Notes: generated by a model not told the origin, from the sequence alone. A stretch of 64,000 nucleotides of DNA from Ecdyonurus torrentis (GCA_949318235.1 OX439132.1:11701624-11765623), one strand, 5' to 3'; shown: positions 10,120-41,305, counted from the stretch's first letter. Program-made: numbers and translations.

Positions 10120-12236
10120 ATGTGTACACCATACATCAAACTGCTGTCTTTATGGACTTTTATAGTGATAATTCTTATTTCGCATGACGTCAAAGGGCAA
10201 GGTAAGTTATTAAATTTATAAGAAAAGTGTACAAATTAAGTTGAAGTAATTAGAAATCAATCGTAGTGTAGAAACTTGTGTTCTATAATAAATTAGCTTT
10301 GAAATTTAAATTTCTTTCAAAGTCAATAATGCAAAATAAGTTTGCGTGTTTTCGTTCTCTAGTTAAAGTGAATAAGACAAGATTATGATTATTTTGAAAT
10401 ATCATTTTAGCACATAATACAAAAAAATAATAATAATATAAAAAAACGAAATAAAAATAGAGAATTGATTGGATGAATTAAATATTTTATTGCATGAAGA
10501 ACTTTGAATCCTATTGAAGACTATCCTATCTAAACACTCTATTGCATGAATCCTTTTGCAGAATAAGGAAGAAACTTAATATGATAACTTTATGAATGAT
10601 AACTTTGTAGAAACGTTTTTCAAACTTTAGCAAAAATCTTTCCATTGCCTGAATATATTTATTATTGTTTTCTAGAAATTTCTCCATAAATTTAACAAAA
10701 CAATTTAAATAATTATCTTTATATTACTATTATGTTGACATTTGAAAAAAAAGTGAGTGACGTTTTGTACCAAGAAAAAAAAATTACGTAACTTACGCTG
10801 CAGTGTGCATAATGCCGCTATTATGACATTAGTACTTAAAACATAGTTCTTATGCAATATGTATATCAGAGTCACTTTAAAATATAGTGTAAATGTTTAA
10901 TAAATTAATGTTGCTGAATTTGAGCTATAATTTCGAACTAATTATAATCCAAAAGAAGACACATTGGAATTTACATTAGAATTACATAGTTATTCAATAT
11001 TTCAGTGTGCTATAGAGTAAAGTTAAATATAGTACATTTAAACACAGCATAAAAATCGTAAAGTCATCAGTAATCATTTGATATGTTGCTAAACAATTTT
11101 TAAATTTTGCAAATGAGTCATTAAAATATCAAGTGTTTCATTCATCAATAACTGCACAACGGTGTATATTATACTGTATTATTGAATACATCAATTCCAC
11201 TAAAATGGCATCTGATATTTTCTTGATTCCTTGAAGGCGTAGAACACCTTGAACAAAAATCGTGTCTAATATCCTAACATACCTAAATATCAACGTTGAT
11301 TTGGCCGGAGTCATTGATTTCTAATTTATTTTCCATTCACAAAATCATAGCTGTGGGTTTGTGACGTCACCGCTCGCCTGTTTCCGCGTGCGTGGACTAG
11401 TGAGCTGTGACGTCACAAACCCGCAGCTGCCATTTTAGGAATGGAAAATAAAGTAGAAATAAATTACTCTGGCCAAATAAGTGTTTATATTTAGGTATAT
11501 TAGGATATTAGACATGCTTTTTGTTCAAGGTGTTCTACGCCTTTCATAATAATTAATAATAACAATTAACGGCTTGAATTACATGCACGGAAAAAATTAA
11601 CTGGAATAATTAATTAGAATAAATTTCTTAGATATACAAAGTTTTTTTAATATATGTGAAGAGCTAACAGTTTTCCACTGAAATAATAACGTTTGAACTA
11701 ATAACTAATAAGTTACTATTCAAACGTTTTTCAATTCAGTTATTGGATTGTACTAAAGAGTTACATTCTATGAAACTACCCAATTTGTAAAATTTATCTT
11801 TTACGTGTGGACGAAATCAGGTTACAAACGTTTCAAGTTAATCAAACTGTTTTCATTACAATCTGTTACAATTTAGATTGAAAAAAAATTATTATATATT
11901 TTTTATAGTCTATATGACAACGTTTTTTTTTTTTTTTTTTAAGTTTGTTGTACATTTTTACTAGTTTATTATTTAATGAATAACTTAACGCTAACAATAT
12001 AATTTTTTACAGGATTCCCTAAATACTACAAGGCTTTTGAGCGAATTAACTGTCCTCCTGAGATCTACCGCACGGATCGTCTTCAATGCTACAACAATTA
12101 TAAGTACATGATGCCGCAGTACATTACTGACAACGTATGGTTGAAAACTAGGCAGCTCGCTCGAGTCGGATTTTTAGCGGCGAATAATAGACAGCAAATC
12201 CACGGTCCACAGCGAGCAGGCTATGTTAGATATTAA
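10120..12236 (+). CDS. Secreted two-cysteine peptide (peptide C, C-PP-x9-C-Y type)
   Basis: Exons 10120-10201 and 12013-12236 join in phase 1 (GTAAGT...TTTTTTACAG) and encode 101 residues. Exon 1 is a signal peptide (MCTPYIKLLSLWTFIVIILI, then SHDVKG). The mature part begins QGFPKYYKAFERIN and has exactly two cysteines, Cys41 and Cys53, as CPPEIYRTDRLQCY, matching peptide A in the CPP start, the spacing of 11 and the Tyr after the second cysteine. The rest is basic and aromatic (YKYMMPQYITDNVW, KTRQLAR, QRAGYVRY), without dibasic release sites. AATAAA lies at 12282-12287, 46 bp after the stop. The 1.8-kb intron contains a foldback MITE. Function is unknown. Confidence 0.8.
11234..11544. mobile_element. 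AAGGCGTAGAACACCTTGAAC foldback MITE in intron of peptide C gene
   Basis: The arms are long imperfect inverted repeats; the centre contains two copies of GTGACGTCAC around a GC-rich loop. A second copy with intact TTAA flanks is at 16833-17153, so the target here was probably TTAA that has since mutated (TTGA on the left). Confidence 0.75.
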
Positions 12237-12504
12237 GTACACATTTCAGTCAATTTTACCGTTATCTACTATGTATCTAAAAATAAATTCATATTATGTT
12301 CCAAATAATGAGTATTACAAGTCAATTGGAAAATAAATTCTATATTATGATTTCTATTTTCTTAGAAAAAAAAATCTTATATAACTTAATCTTGTATATT
12401 TTTTTGCAGTTAAATAATTACACATATTGGATAATTATTACTACCATTTTCAAAGAACATTTATACAAACCACAATTTGTTTAGAAGCATAAATGAGATA
12501 AAAC

Positions 12505-12646
12505 CAGGGGCGGATCCAGCCCAAAATTTTGAAGGAGACAATTTCCTATATTACAATGTTAATCTCGGGTGGTGGCGGGTGATGGGTGGTAATATTTTGA
12601 CTGGAGGGGAGGGGGCGATCGTCCCCTCCCTCTGGATCAGTCCCTG
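12505..12646. mobile_element. Short MITE with CAGGGGCGGATCCAG ends
   Basis: The left end is CAGGGGCGGATCCAG and the right end is CTGGATCAGTCCCTG, imperfect complements. This end sequence is of the kind seen in hAT-like non-autonomous elements. About 142 bp. Confidence 0.6.
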
Positions 12647-13120
12647 AGATAAACTTTCTTTAACGCAATTCATTTGTAATAATATTTGCAATGATTTTGT
12701 TATATTTAATTACTAAAATGTTATATGTTAAAACAAATATCGTACTATTTTGTTTGTTTTGACTTTTTTTACATTATCCTCAATTTGAAAGAAAAAACTA
12801 TGTCAAAATTATGAGCTATATGTTTTAACCTTCTGCTGAAATGATTGTTGCAGCAATCATTTGCACAATTTATTTTCATTTGTTTAACCACAAATTATAC
12901 ACTTTGGCACTATATTTTGTGTAATATATATATTATTGTTGTCCTTATATTGTGTAACTACGTTCTGTAGTATGATGAAATACTGTATGTAACTATTTAA
13001 TTACTATGTACAGTATTCTTAAGCTATATACTTGTGAATTATATTGAACATAAATTTAAAGTTAAAAATGAACTATCGATACTTAAAGAAATAAACTGCA
13101 AGAAAACATTGAGCATTTAT

Positions 13121-13230
13121 ATCACAAAACGCTTGATGGGAATTACATATAAATAACATTAGTTTGTCTCAAAACCAAACTGTAGCGCCGCAGCAGTGAT
13201 TTCGGTTTATGCAACCCGCACCGCACACCA
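13121..13230 (-). mobile_element. Fragment of the 55.7-kb MITE family
   Basis: In reverse complement it matches the right half of the element at 55684-56027, including GCGGGTTGCATAA, the TTTTGAGACNAA region and TGTTATTTATGTAATTCCCA-like sequence. The left half is missing. Confidence 0.6.
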
Positions 13231-13474
13231 AGTATTATTATTTATTATACTAATTTTTTTGCGTTTTTGATGATAGAAACCGGAATTTTTACGCAAATAG
13301 GAAACAGTATTTTCACGCTTACTTGTGGTACCACATGTAAATTCTTTTAATTGTTGTCATCGGTTTTGGAGATCCCATTTTGTGTTTCATCATTAAAAAG
13401 CACGTGTTAATTGTTTCATAGCTTTCAGGTCATGTTAGAAAGAGTACAAATTATACGATATTTTTCTAATTTTC

Positions 13475-13556
13475 TACTATGTTATACTATGTTATACTAT
13501 GTTATACTCTGTTATACTCTGTTATACTCTGTTATACTCTGTTATACTGTGTTAAA
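13475..13556. repeat. 10-bp minisatellite GTTATACTAT
   Basis: About eight head-to-tail copies. The first ones carry ACTAT and the later ones ACTCT, so the variant has spread along the array. Confidence 0.9.
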
Positions 13557-14556
13557 TACTATAATAAATATAAGATGAATGCTATATTATGTGTTTATGC
13601 TATTTTTGTTTTTAGGTTTATTTAAATGTGCATTTACGTTTTGTATTAGCAGTGCATTTATGTCACTGATTGTAAGAAAAAAAAAACTTAGACTTTATAT
13701 TTTAAAATAAGTATGATATTCATCACGGAAAACATAAATTTAAGAAATAATTCAGTCACATAGATGTAACTCTTCAGTACACACCAATAACGTGGTTGAA
13801 AAATGTTTAGACAGTTACTCGTTATAGCGTAAACTGGAAACGTTATTTCTTCAGCGCTAAATAGTTAGCTCTTTAAATTTAAAAAAAAAAAGCTTTGTAT
13901 ATATCTAAAAAATATATGCATTATAAAAAAAACTCAATAGTAGCTCTTTAGCTTCAGTGATATTACACTGAATTAAATATGATTAACTAATACTTGGTAT
14001 TGATAACGAAGCAAATATTACTATCTTGATTTGCAAAAATTATATCTTACTACTCAAAACAGAATATTTACAGCGTTTTAGAGAGCTTTTTTTTATTTAT
14101 ATATATTATGATTTATAGTAAATAAGATTTAAATTATATGCAGTAGATATGTTAATAAATTAACACTTACTTGAAGTTGTAAATCAATATAAAAACCGTC
14201 GCTTTTATAAGTGAATTATTTAAAGAGGAAAGTATATAAGAAAACCAGCATGTTTCAATTATTTAAGATTTATTTTATTATTTTTTTTTTGGTAACCTTT
14301 CCGTATCATGTTTAAAAAATTTAAGTTAGCAACTAATTATCAAGGGAAATAAAATGACATTACACAATACATTACATTCGTTACATTAATACAATAACTA
14401 TATATAATTTTTTTATAAATTTGAATGTGTCAAAACAATGGACAAGTATTTGGCTTTAATCTTATTTGAATATTACAATAATTTTTATGATAAGACATTC
14501 TTTGCATATGATAACTCGACGTGTTTGAGTGCATACACTCACTCTCTATACGATGG

Positions 14557-14564
14557 TATAAAAA
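14557..14564 (+). promoter_or_regulatory. TATA box of GST gene
   Basis: TATAAAAA lies 65 bp before the start codon at 14622, which supports the tiny first coding exon. Confidence 0.55.
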
Positions 14565-14621
14565 TGACTGATAAAGTGGTCCCTTGATATCAGATCTGAT
14601 TTTACTTCTCACATTGTCATC

Positions 14622-20086
<5,465 letters not shown>

Positions 20087-20094
20087 CTGTTAAT
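20087..20094 (-). other. Splice donor just after the prohormone stop codon
   Basis: After the TAA at 20095-20097 the minus strand reads ATTAACAG then GTAAGT, an excellent donor. It implies an intron in the 3' UTR. Confidence 0.5.
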
Positions 20095-31939
<11,845 letters not shown>

Positions 31940-33787
31940 CCTGAAACATATGCAACCAGTTGAGCATCTTTGACAACATTGTTGCCTAACTACAAGGGGC
32001 TCTCTTCAAATAATATGCCATTGTGTTTTCCTTTCAATAAATATGGGTAGTTTTGTTAAAATTGCATATTATGTATAAATAGTTATACAAGCTATAACAA
32101 AACTTTTATCGAAGGTATATAGAACAATGCATGCGAATAAGTAGATTTTTAGAAAATATCAATCAAGATTATATAATTTGTTTAAAGTATATAATGATGA
32201 TAATTACTACTGTAAAAATTAATATCTATGTGCTGTATGTACTATGTTAAAAATGAAATATTCTGACCATAATATATTGTTAAACAAGTCAGAGTGACAA
32301 GTGGTACAAGTGGGTATGTACCTTTTTTGGCCTCTTAATAAAAATCATTTATTATTATTAAAAAAAACTATATATTATATAATATTATATAACTAACTTA
32401 TTGTAATACTTACTAATATAAAGTTTAGCTAACTTTAAATTTGATAAATTTAAATTTTAAATCTGATAAACCGTATCAATTTATGTATGTATGGTAAAAT
32501 AAAATACACACATTGAAAATATTAAAAAAGCATCTTAAATTACATAGAAATTTTTGTTTCCTTTTATGTTTTTGGTATTATTTTATTACAATAATGTATT
32601 TCCAACTTTAAATAGGAAGAAATTGTTTGCCCAAATTTATATCGCATTTACGTTCAACCTTTTAGTATAATTTTTTTTTTTTATAAAATAGAGTGACAAG
32701 ACTAAAACTGATAACATATCTGTGATGTACACATTAAGTCTCTTTTCATAACAAAAAAAAATCGATGTTTAATTTCACATATAGTGTAGTAAAATATAGA
32801 TGTAGCTCTTTCTGTGATTATAGTTGATGTTTACATATCATCAAAGCTACAGACAATTATCAAAAAAGCTTTTTTGAACATGCTTTCATTAGATGTTGAA
32901 TAATCTAAATTCTAATAGTGAAGCAATTAATATTTTCAAAATTAGTTTTTGAATATTAAAAGTATAGGAAACTATTAAAAAAATGTATACTTCACCAAGA
33001 GGATAAAAGCTATAAGCTTTATAATGAATTTTATAATGTAGAGTAGTGGTCAAAGGCGAGTGTCTCCTTTCGAGATTACTTCGGTCAAAGTTCATTAAAA
33101 AACGTTAAAGTACGTGCTTGTGATTTTCCACTATACGATCTCATTTTTCCCCATTCTTTAAAAGCATTGTCAACATCACATATATAAAATTTGTTTAATC
33201 CTCTTTGTTTTTAGTAAAAGCTTTTACTTATGGTACAAAAAAAAAAAGCTTTAATTAAGTTTCTAATTCAGGAAATGATTATATTTCAATGGGAATGAAA
33301 AATGTCCATAATATTAAATTATCTCTCATAGCAATTTATCAGAATGCTCGTGATTCTCGTGATAAATTGGAAAAAAAAATAATAGGGAAAAAAGCTGTCA
33401 TAAAGTAAAAGCATCCCTTTGGCTAAAAGCAAAAAAAAGGATCTAATTTTGTAGATGTATGAAGTGAGAATGATAGCAAATTTAAAGCTAAAAGTGCGTG
33501 GGATGTTTTGAAAATCGATTTTACTTTGGCGCAGCAATGAAAGCGTATGTACGTGTATATACAAAACCGCCCACCTACCCTCACCCCTCTCTTTGCCCCC
33601 CCCCCTTTCAGGTCAAGGGCAATTTATTTTACAGTCTCTATCATTCGTGCACGTCATTCATGTGACTTTTACTAGTAAATTATTTATTTCCTTAATCGAA
33701 ATAATTTTTACGTTTTCTTTTTTCTATTATTATATATTTGCTCGTCTCTTAAAAAAATGAGGCATATATGAAAATGGTACTATTTTT

Positions 33788-33890
33788 CAGAGATTAAAAG
33801 TGACAAATGTTATACGAGGGAAAAAGATACGAGACGACTTGGATGAGTAACAAGGAAAACGATATTATATATTTTTATGTATAGTGCTGC
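33788..33890. repeat. Dispersed repeat with CAGAGATTAAAAGTGACAAA, copy 2
   Basis: Partner of 30744-30850, in the first (UTR) intron of the prohormone gene. Confidence 0.6.
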
Positions 33891-34031
33891 AAAAATATAC
33901 TGAAAATAAAAAACAAAGCATACAGTGAGATTTTTAGAGCGAGAGATATAATATTCTATAATTATGATAGGGTTGAACATTTTAACAAATTTTATCAAAT
34001 TATTGATTTTTTTTCTCTGCTGTTTATTGAT

Positions 34032-34276
<245 letters not shown>

Positions 34277-35116
34277 CATGTGTAATAAATATATAAATTT
34301 ATGTATAAATAAATACGTACACATAAGCTGAAAATGGTAGGATTTTTTTTTTTTATTTATAATTGTATGTGTAATAGACTCGCCAGCGCAGTTACAAAAT
34401 ATATTTCAGTGTATATATGCGTCGTGTGCGTGTCGTACATCCGTGTGTGTACGCTTGTATAAACAAACACAATATATAAATTAATTAATATTTTGAAGGG
34501 CTTTAATAAAGAATAAACAATAATATTTTATGCCGCTTTCAGTTTTATTTGAGCATACATATTACATATCTAGGGTAATTTTTTTTTTTTTTTTTATAAT
34601 AATAACAATATAATTATCGTGAAATTTCTATCAAAATATCGTAATAAATTTTAGAAACATTAACCATGTTATAATATAAATTAATTTGATATGTATTGAT
34701 GAAACAAACGTAAAACTATAAATTGCGAGGTATTTTAAATAATTTCAAAAGATATCAGATAGATTATTATACCAATAATTTAAGATCTATAAAATGTCCT
34801 GTATGTAGAACTTACAGAGCAGCAAATTTATTATTCAACTTTGGTGTATTTATAACCTTATAATAACTTTTTTTTTTATAAAGTTAAGGATTTCAAAATT
34901 ATTTATTCATTTCTTTTTCCTACAATCAGTATACAAAAGGTTTACTTCTACATAACCATTATAAGATTAACAATAATAAATAAGCATACATATGAAAAAC
35001 ATTGTTGTTCCTTTTAACTTAAAAAAATTAATTGCAAATACTGAAATGAGGTGATGCAAAGAAAAAAAATGACGCATTTATTTTTGTTTAGTGATCTCAA
35101 TGATTGTTCTGCTTAC

Positions 35117-35200
35117 CTGAATGACGCGCGGCGTAAGAGAGTGTTTGGTGTGTGTTCCTCGCGCACCGGTCTACAGGTGATCAATGCCTCGCTAACTGTG
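35117..35200 (-). other. 5' UTR exon of the prohormone gene (probable)
   Basis: A clear donor (CATTCAG then GTAAGC on the minus strand) ends a GC-rich stretch at 35117; the next acceptor in the gene is one base before the start codon (31940). The GC-rich block continues to about 35300 and should include the promoter. The 5' limit is a guess. Confidence 0.5.
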
Positions 35201-36499
35201 CGAGTGCTGTGGTGCCACCGACACAAGACCGGGCAAGAACAAACATAAAGCGCATGTCACAACCCCGCACCCGCGTCCCATCAAGTACGCCCACGTACCC
35301 CTAGGATCGGTCTGGGACACAATAGAAAGATCGAGACGTAATTGCCAATTTTTTTTACAATAATTCTCCCAAGATATGGGCAATATTATAAAACTATTAA
35401 CCATAGATTTATCTAAAGTTCGAGATTTTTTTTTTTCCGTTTAAATTTGGATAAAATTATTTTATTTATTTATAGTTATATTTTGCATAATATAGTGGTA
35501 ACTCTTTTTTCTTCATGTTTTAAAATAAATCTTAAAGAGTATTATATCTCTTCTACAATCATAGTAAATACAAAATGATGATCATAAGAACTTTCGAAAC
35601 GTTAATGTGGGCGAGTTTATAATTTTTGTATTCGTCTCTAAATTAGATAAATAAATATATGTATAAAGAAAATATTCAGACATATATGAATTATTATGTT
35701 CGATATTATAGTTGACTTTTGATCTAACCGCCCCTTTCTTATACCCTGAAGCTGTCATCATGAAGCTTATAAATGATGAAAAATTATCTTCACAACATCA
35801 CTTTGTTTCATATAATGTCATCATCTTAAAGGCAAACAGAGCTTTTAGCTTAGTTTTCTCTTTACTAAATTGCATAAAAAAAATAAACCAGGTAAAAGGT
35901 CATACAAAATAAAACATTAAGCTATTTCATTATAAAGAATATTATATTATACATATTTAAATTATTATTATCACAGAATTTTTATTACAAAAGCCTATAT
36001 AGAAAGAGTGTTCCTTTCTTAAAATTGTCTTCTTTTATTTTTATCAGAATATACAAATGATCACTAATTTTTTAAAAGCTACCAAAAATGTAATAGTAAA
36101 TAAATCAATAGTTAATAATAAAACTTAATGTAAACAATATTAATAATTTTGATTTTAACAGCACTTGATAATTTTAATGTCTCACATTAGACTTTATCTT
36201 TCTCTTTAGCTAAACCTCTAGCAAAAGGATTATAGTTTTTATTAGCTTTAATATTATTTATTTTACTTCTTGAAAATAATAACAATAGTTCATTACACCA
36301 AGAGTTAAAAACAAAAATCTAGGACTATACCTAGCAGGAAACCAAAGATAGTTTTCACCTGTATTTTAAGTTAACCATAAAATAATGTATACAAAAATTA
36401 AAATAATGGCACAAATTAGTAAGACTGAAAAGTTGAGGTATTTTATAAAAAAAAATTGTTGTCTAAAAAAAAATAATAGTAGTAATAATGGCTATAATG

Positions 36500-37189
36500 T
36501 ACAGTGTCCGGATAATAAAAGGTAACTATTTAAACGTGATCCTTTTTTTGTGCGCCACGAAATATTATGTGTAAACTAGAAATCTCGCTTGTTATGTAAA
36601 TAGAAAATATATGTTTATCACAAAGCTTGGAGGAAGAACACGGAAATTGATGAAGAAGAGAAGAGTTAGTTCCTCGCGCTCAGGTGAGTTGCTTGGCCAG
36701 CTAAGCCAGCAAGCCAAACACAACTCGTGGTGCCTAACTCAATGTCTTTCTATCGCTTTCTATCTCTGCCACTGATTTGATTTTCTTAACTGTTTTTATT
36801 TTATTAAAAAATAAATTATTTTATTAATGAATGAATAAACAGATATATAACTTTTACCTTGTTAATTTAGTATGAAGGAAAAAAAAAGAAAAAAAAAAGA
36901 AAGAAGAAGACAGGTTGAGTTAGGCAAGCGAAGTTCGCAGACAGCAGCACGAGGAGTATCAGACGGGAAAACAAAGAGTATGTTTGGTATGCTGGCTATC
37001 AATCACCTGAGCAAGGAGCTACCTCTTCTCTACTTTGATAATCTTTGTCTTCTTCTTCCTAGCTTTGTGTTAAATATCTATTTACTATTTATATGTAAAA
37101 AGCAAGATTTCTCGTTTACACATAATATTTTGTGGCATGCAAAAAAGGATCAAGTTTAATTGGTTACCCTTTATTATTCGGACACTGTA
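36500..37189. mobile_element. Tc1/mariner-like foldback MITE, TACAGTGTCCGGATAATAAA ends
   Basis: Starts TACAGTGTCCGGATAATAAA and ends TTTATTATTCGGACACTGTA. The inverted similarity extends far inward with divergence. CAGTG ends and TA flanks are typical of Tc1/mariner derivatives. No transposase is encoded. Confidence 0.75.
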
Positions 37190-37311
37190 CAGCTCTGGCC
37201 AAAAGTTTGAGAACGGGGCAGCGGCGGCAGCAGCGTTTTCTCGTAAAGATAGCATAGTGTGCTTGCGGGTTGCCTATACAAATCGTTCTTAAACTTTTGG
37301 CCAGAGCTGTA
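37188..37311. mobile_element. Tc1-like MITE, TACAGCTCTGGCCAAAAGTT ends
   Basis: 124 bp with 28-bp ends (TACAGCTCTGGCCAAAAGTT... and its complement). It abuts the previous element and shares its TA, so one inserted at the terminal TA of the other. Confidence 0.8.
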
Positions 37312-37316
37312 CATGA

Positions 37317-37785
37317 TAATTTTGAAAGAAAAAGATATAGGAGAAAACCAGCAAGGGCCTTACCATAGCGAAGTCTCATAGTTTGTTGGAAATTTTGCTA
37401 GCACAGATAAAGAAAACTAACACATTTGGATACCTCTCTGCACTAGACTCCAAGTGAAACAGAGTGTAGTTTGCCTGCGTCAGTCCTATGATCATTCATA
37501 GTTTCTCTTGGAGTCTATGTGGACTGACAAAAGCAACTGTGTTTTACTTGGAGTTTAGCACAGAAAGTTATTCAGTATTATTTATTTCTTTACTCATAAC
37601 GAATACATCATTTACAGATTTAGTGAGGAATCAACATTAAAGCACAACTGCACCATACACACTATAGGTGTAAACATTGATCCTAATATACCTCAGTGCT
37701 AGCAAGCATTTCATGAAACTATGGAACTCTCTTCACTACGTTAAGACCCTTGCTGTCTTTCTCCTCTTATTTTCTTTCAAATTTA
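37317..37785. mobile_element. Foldback element of the CCAGCAAGGGCCTTAC family, copy 1
   Basis: Outer arms TTTGAAAGAAAAAGATATAG...CCAGCAAGGGCCTTAC are complemented at 37740-37785. A second inner inverted pair (ACTCCAAGTGAAACA and TTACTTGGAGT) lies within. A full relative is at 52253-52605. Confidence 0.65.
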
Positions 37786-37906
37786 TCAAACCTAACTTCG
37801 GTGTTTTATTTTCCTTAATATCTCTATGTTTAAAACATTTACATATAATTAATAATGTATATAAGAAACATTGCCTTTCAAGATTGATATATTTGAACAG
37901 TACACA

Positions 37907-40900
37907 TCACATATCATCATCAGTTTCAAAGGTTGATACAGATGCAAGATATTTGACTATTGCTAAATCACATCCCTGTAATCCCAGCTCTTTCATTTGA
38001 TCTGGCCCCAAAGTATGACAAAGGAATGATTGTGAGTCAAGCTCAATGAACACAGATTTCAATAACAACAATAGAGTTTCATCCGAGGGTAATATTGACA
38101 CACATGTTGGCTCTAGTTGATTCAGCAGCTTACCAGAATATGCTGGTCCAAATAGCTGCTTGCTACCCAATTCAAGTATTGTTACACTGTTCTGGAACAA
38201 AAATAATAAATAAAGATTATGAGTACGTCTGATGCTGTTTTTTATATAATGTTGTGCACTGGATGTAGTGTAAAAACGAGAGATGCTAAGCATGTACGGT
38301 ATATTTTATTTTATTGACAGAGTAACTCCATCCTTTTAATGTCTATTTCATCTAAAAATATCGAGCACTAATCTATGTCATTATCATATGACGAAAGCTC
38401 TCAAGTTATAAAGAAACTTTTATAACATTATACTGTGCCATGCAAGACCTCGACCTCTCCATAGAACTTCTACTGTGGTAAGGCCCTTGCTGGTTTTTCT
38501 ATCCTTTTCTTTATCATTGATCCTAACCGCGATGGTTTTTTCCTTAAATTGAGCACTAATCTATGCTTGAATATTTAATCCCAAGTCCCATAAACAATAT
38601 AAATTAGAAAATCTTGTAATTTGATTTAATTTCAATTCAATGCCTACTCTCTATTAATTAAATATTCAATTCTCCATAGTTATTTTATTCTTTTCTATTT
38701 TTAACATATTATATAACAACCATGATGTTTTTTCTGATTTTTATTTTATTTTTATTTTTATTTATTTTTTATTATTTTTTTTTATAAATAGGCCTATACT
38801 GTATAATGAAATTAAATAGCTGAACATGACTGCGGGTATAGAAATCCACAGCTTGGCTAACCAATTCTCCTCCAGCCTTCTAGGCTGGAGGTAGGGCAAG
38901 GGCTTCTCTCTCCTCGCCATGCTGATGAGTCACAGTAAGGACGAAAACAGCAGAAAAGAAGTGCTGAAAATGACAGTGTGCTATGCACAATGCTCACACC
39001 AAATGCAAGCCAAAAATATATTTTTTATGAAGCTTGCTTTCTACAGAGCATCAAATTTTGTTCCTCACCTTATCTTTAGGGCTAATCATATCATGAACTG
39101 ACAATCTCTCAGGAACACACATGCCAATAATTTTGTACTTTTCGATATGAGCAGGAACAATGATCCCTTGATGCCACCTAAAAATTGTTTGAATTATTAT
39201 TAATGTACAGTAATCTACAAATTTTTAATGCAACTTACTTTAGAACTTTCACAGTTTCTTTTCCTGGGATAAGAGGTAGGAGAGCATTTGCTATTTTCTT
39301 AGCTTTACTTTGTTCACTTCGGCACCCAGATAAAACTACAGTTCGACCAATTAGGATTGAGTACAAAATATGTTGAGCAGCTTGAGAATAGCTTTGGAAG
39401 AAGTGGAGAATATTGCTCCCTGAAAGAAAAAAATATATATACATGCAAAGTTAAATCAGTAAATAAATATAATTGTAGTAAAAATGAAAATTTAATGAAA
39501 CACAAAAATTCTCTAATTTACAAAGCTAATGGGACAAGGGATCAATATTTTAGCATTACCTATGCTAGAATATTGATCACGTATCCCATTATACATGCAA
39601 GGTCGAGAATTTTCATGATTCATTAGTTTTAAATTTATGACACTCTAATCTCTCTACGTACTATTTGTCTGAAATCATAATATATTTAACCCTGATTTTT
39701 TTTTCTTTCTCCTCATAAATAAATAATGTACGGTACGTAGTTGAAATCAATGTCATACCAGGTTTATTACTTGGAGCTGGCATGCTTGCAGCTTTCCATA
39801 AACAACCAGTCCACACTTTATCATTCTGCTGCTCCTCGTCATCTTCACTGCTCGCACTCCAGTCTACAAGCTCTTCAGTGACATCACAGAAACTCTCACT
39901 ACTATCAGACGACTCCAGGTGACTTTCAACATGGTTGGACGAGAGTTGCGAGAGGTTAGTGAATTCAGGAACAGAGCTAGGAGCAGAGTGGTAGCTACTG
40001 CTGCATTCATTCCCACTTGATAACTGAAAATAAAATAAAACAACAGTCGTCACCATGTGCATTGCTTGGTTATATTCCTATATAACAAATTCATTATTAT
40101 CAAGAAAACAGGTTTCATCTCCTGCATGCATCAGTGAAAAAATAGTATGAAATTTTATTTTATGCTGATGATTCTAACTTCAAAGTTACTGCACCAAACA
40201 ACACCATTCTTACAAAAAATATTAAATCACTTATTTCTGAGGTAAAGAATTATTTTAATCAAAACGGTCTTAAATTAAATGTTGATAAAACAGAAATATT
40301 ACAATTTCAAAATTTAAGAAATAAAAATGATACTTTAAATGAAGTTAAATGCGAGTCTGAAACCGTTAAAATTGCAAAGAAAACAAAATTTTTAGGCATA
40401 ATAATTGACGAAAATTTAAGATGGTGTGAGCATATTGATTATATTTCTAAAAAGCTTGCATCTACAATTTTTGCAATACGAGAACTTAAGCATGAAAGTC
40501 AAACTGATTGTTTAATATCTATGTATTTTGCTAATTTTCATTGTCATGTTAAATATGGTGTGGTTTGCTGGGGTAACTCTATCGATGCAAATAGAATCTT
40601 TAAACTACAAAAAAAAGTCATACGCATAATATGTGGTGCTAAATTTAGAGCTGAGTGTAGAGATCTTTTTAAAATTTTAAATATTTTAACTGTACCCTGT
40701 GTTTTTATCATGGAATGTGCTATGAAAGTTAAACATAATATTGAGTTTTTTAAAAGCCATGAAATAAATCATAATCATAATACTAGAAATACAAATAAAA
40801 TTGGAAGTATATATAAAAGAACTGAAATGTATAATAAAGGTCCTTTCTGCAGTTGTCTAAATATCTATAATAAATTGCCATTGGATATGAGAAAACAAAA

Positions 40901-41234
40901 TAACTTATTAGCATTTAAGAAAGAGCTAAAAGTTTTCCTATTAAATAAGCAGTACTACTCAATTGATGAATACATAAATGATGACACAATTTAAATACAA
41001 ATTTAATTTTGTACATTGTAATGTTGTTTTCTCTTTATTTGTTTTATTTGTAAATGTATATGTTATTGACAATCATTTCTACATTGTCATTTATGGCAAT
41101 AACCTAAACTAATGCATTATTGTGTTATGTATGTTGGATGAAAGAAATGAATAAAGAATTTTGAATTTTGAATTTTGAATTTTGAATTAACTCAAACATG
41201 TAAAAGTGTGTTTAGTTTAGTATCCTTCATTTAA

Positions 41235-41305
<71 letters not shown>

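Larger units (their letters stand above)
12237..14621. other. Intergenic region between peptide C and GST genes
   Basis: Contains the 3' UTR of peptide C, a hAT-type MITE, a fragment related to the 55.7-kb MITE, a 10-bp minisatellite and the GST promoter. No other gene seen. Confidence 0.5.
35201..37906. other. Intergenic region between the prohormone and SMCR8-like genes
   Basis: The proximal part is the likely prohormone promoter. From 36500 onward it is almost entirely MITE sequence. No gene seen. Confidence 0.5.

Noticed and set aside
36872..37159. 95-codon open frame with a Lys/Arg-rich start
   Set aside because: It lies wholly inside the Tc1/mariner-like foldback and shows no domain.
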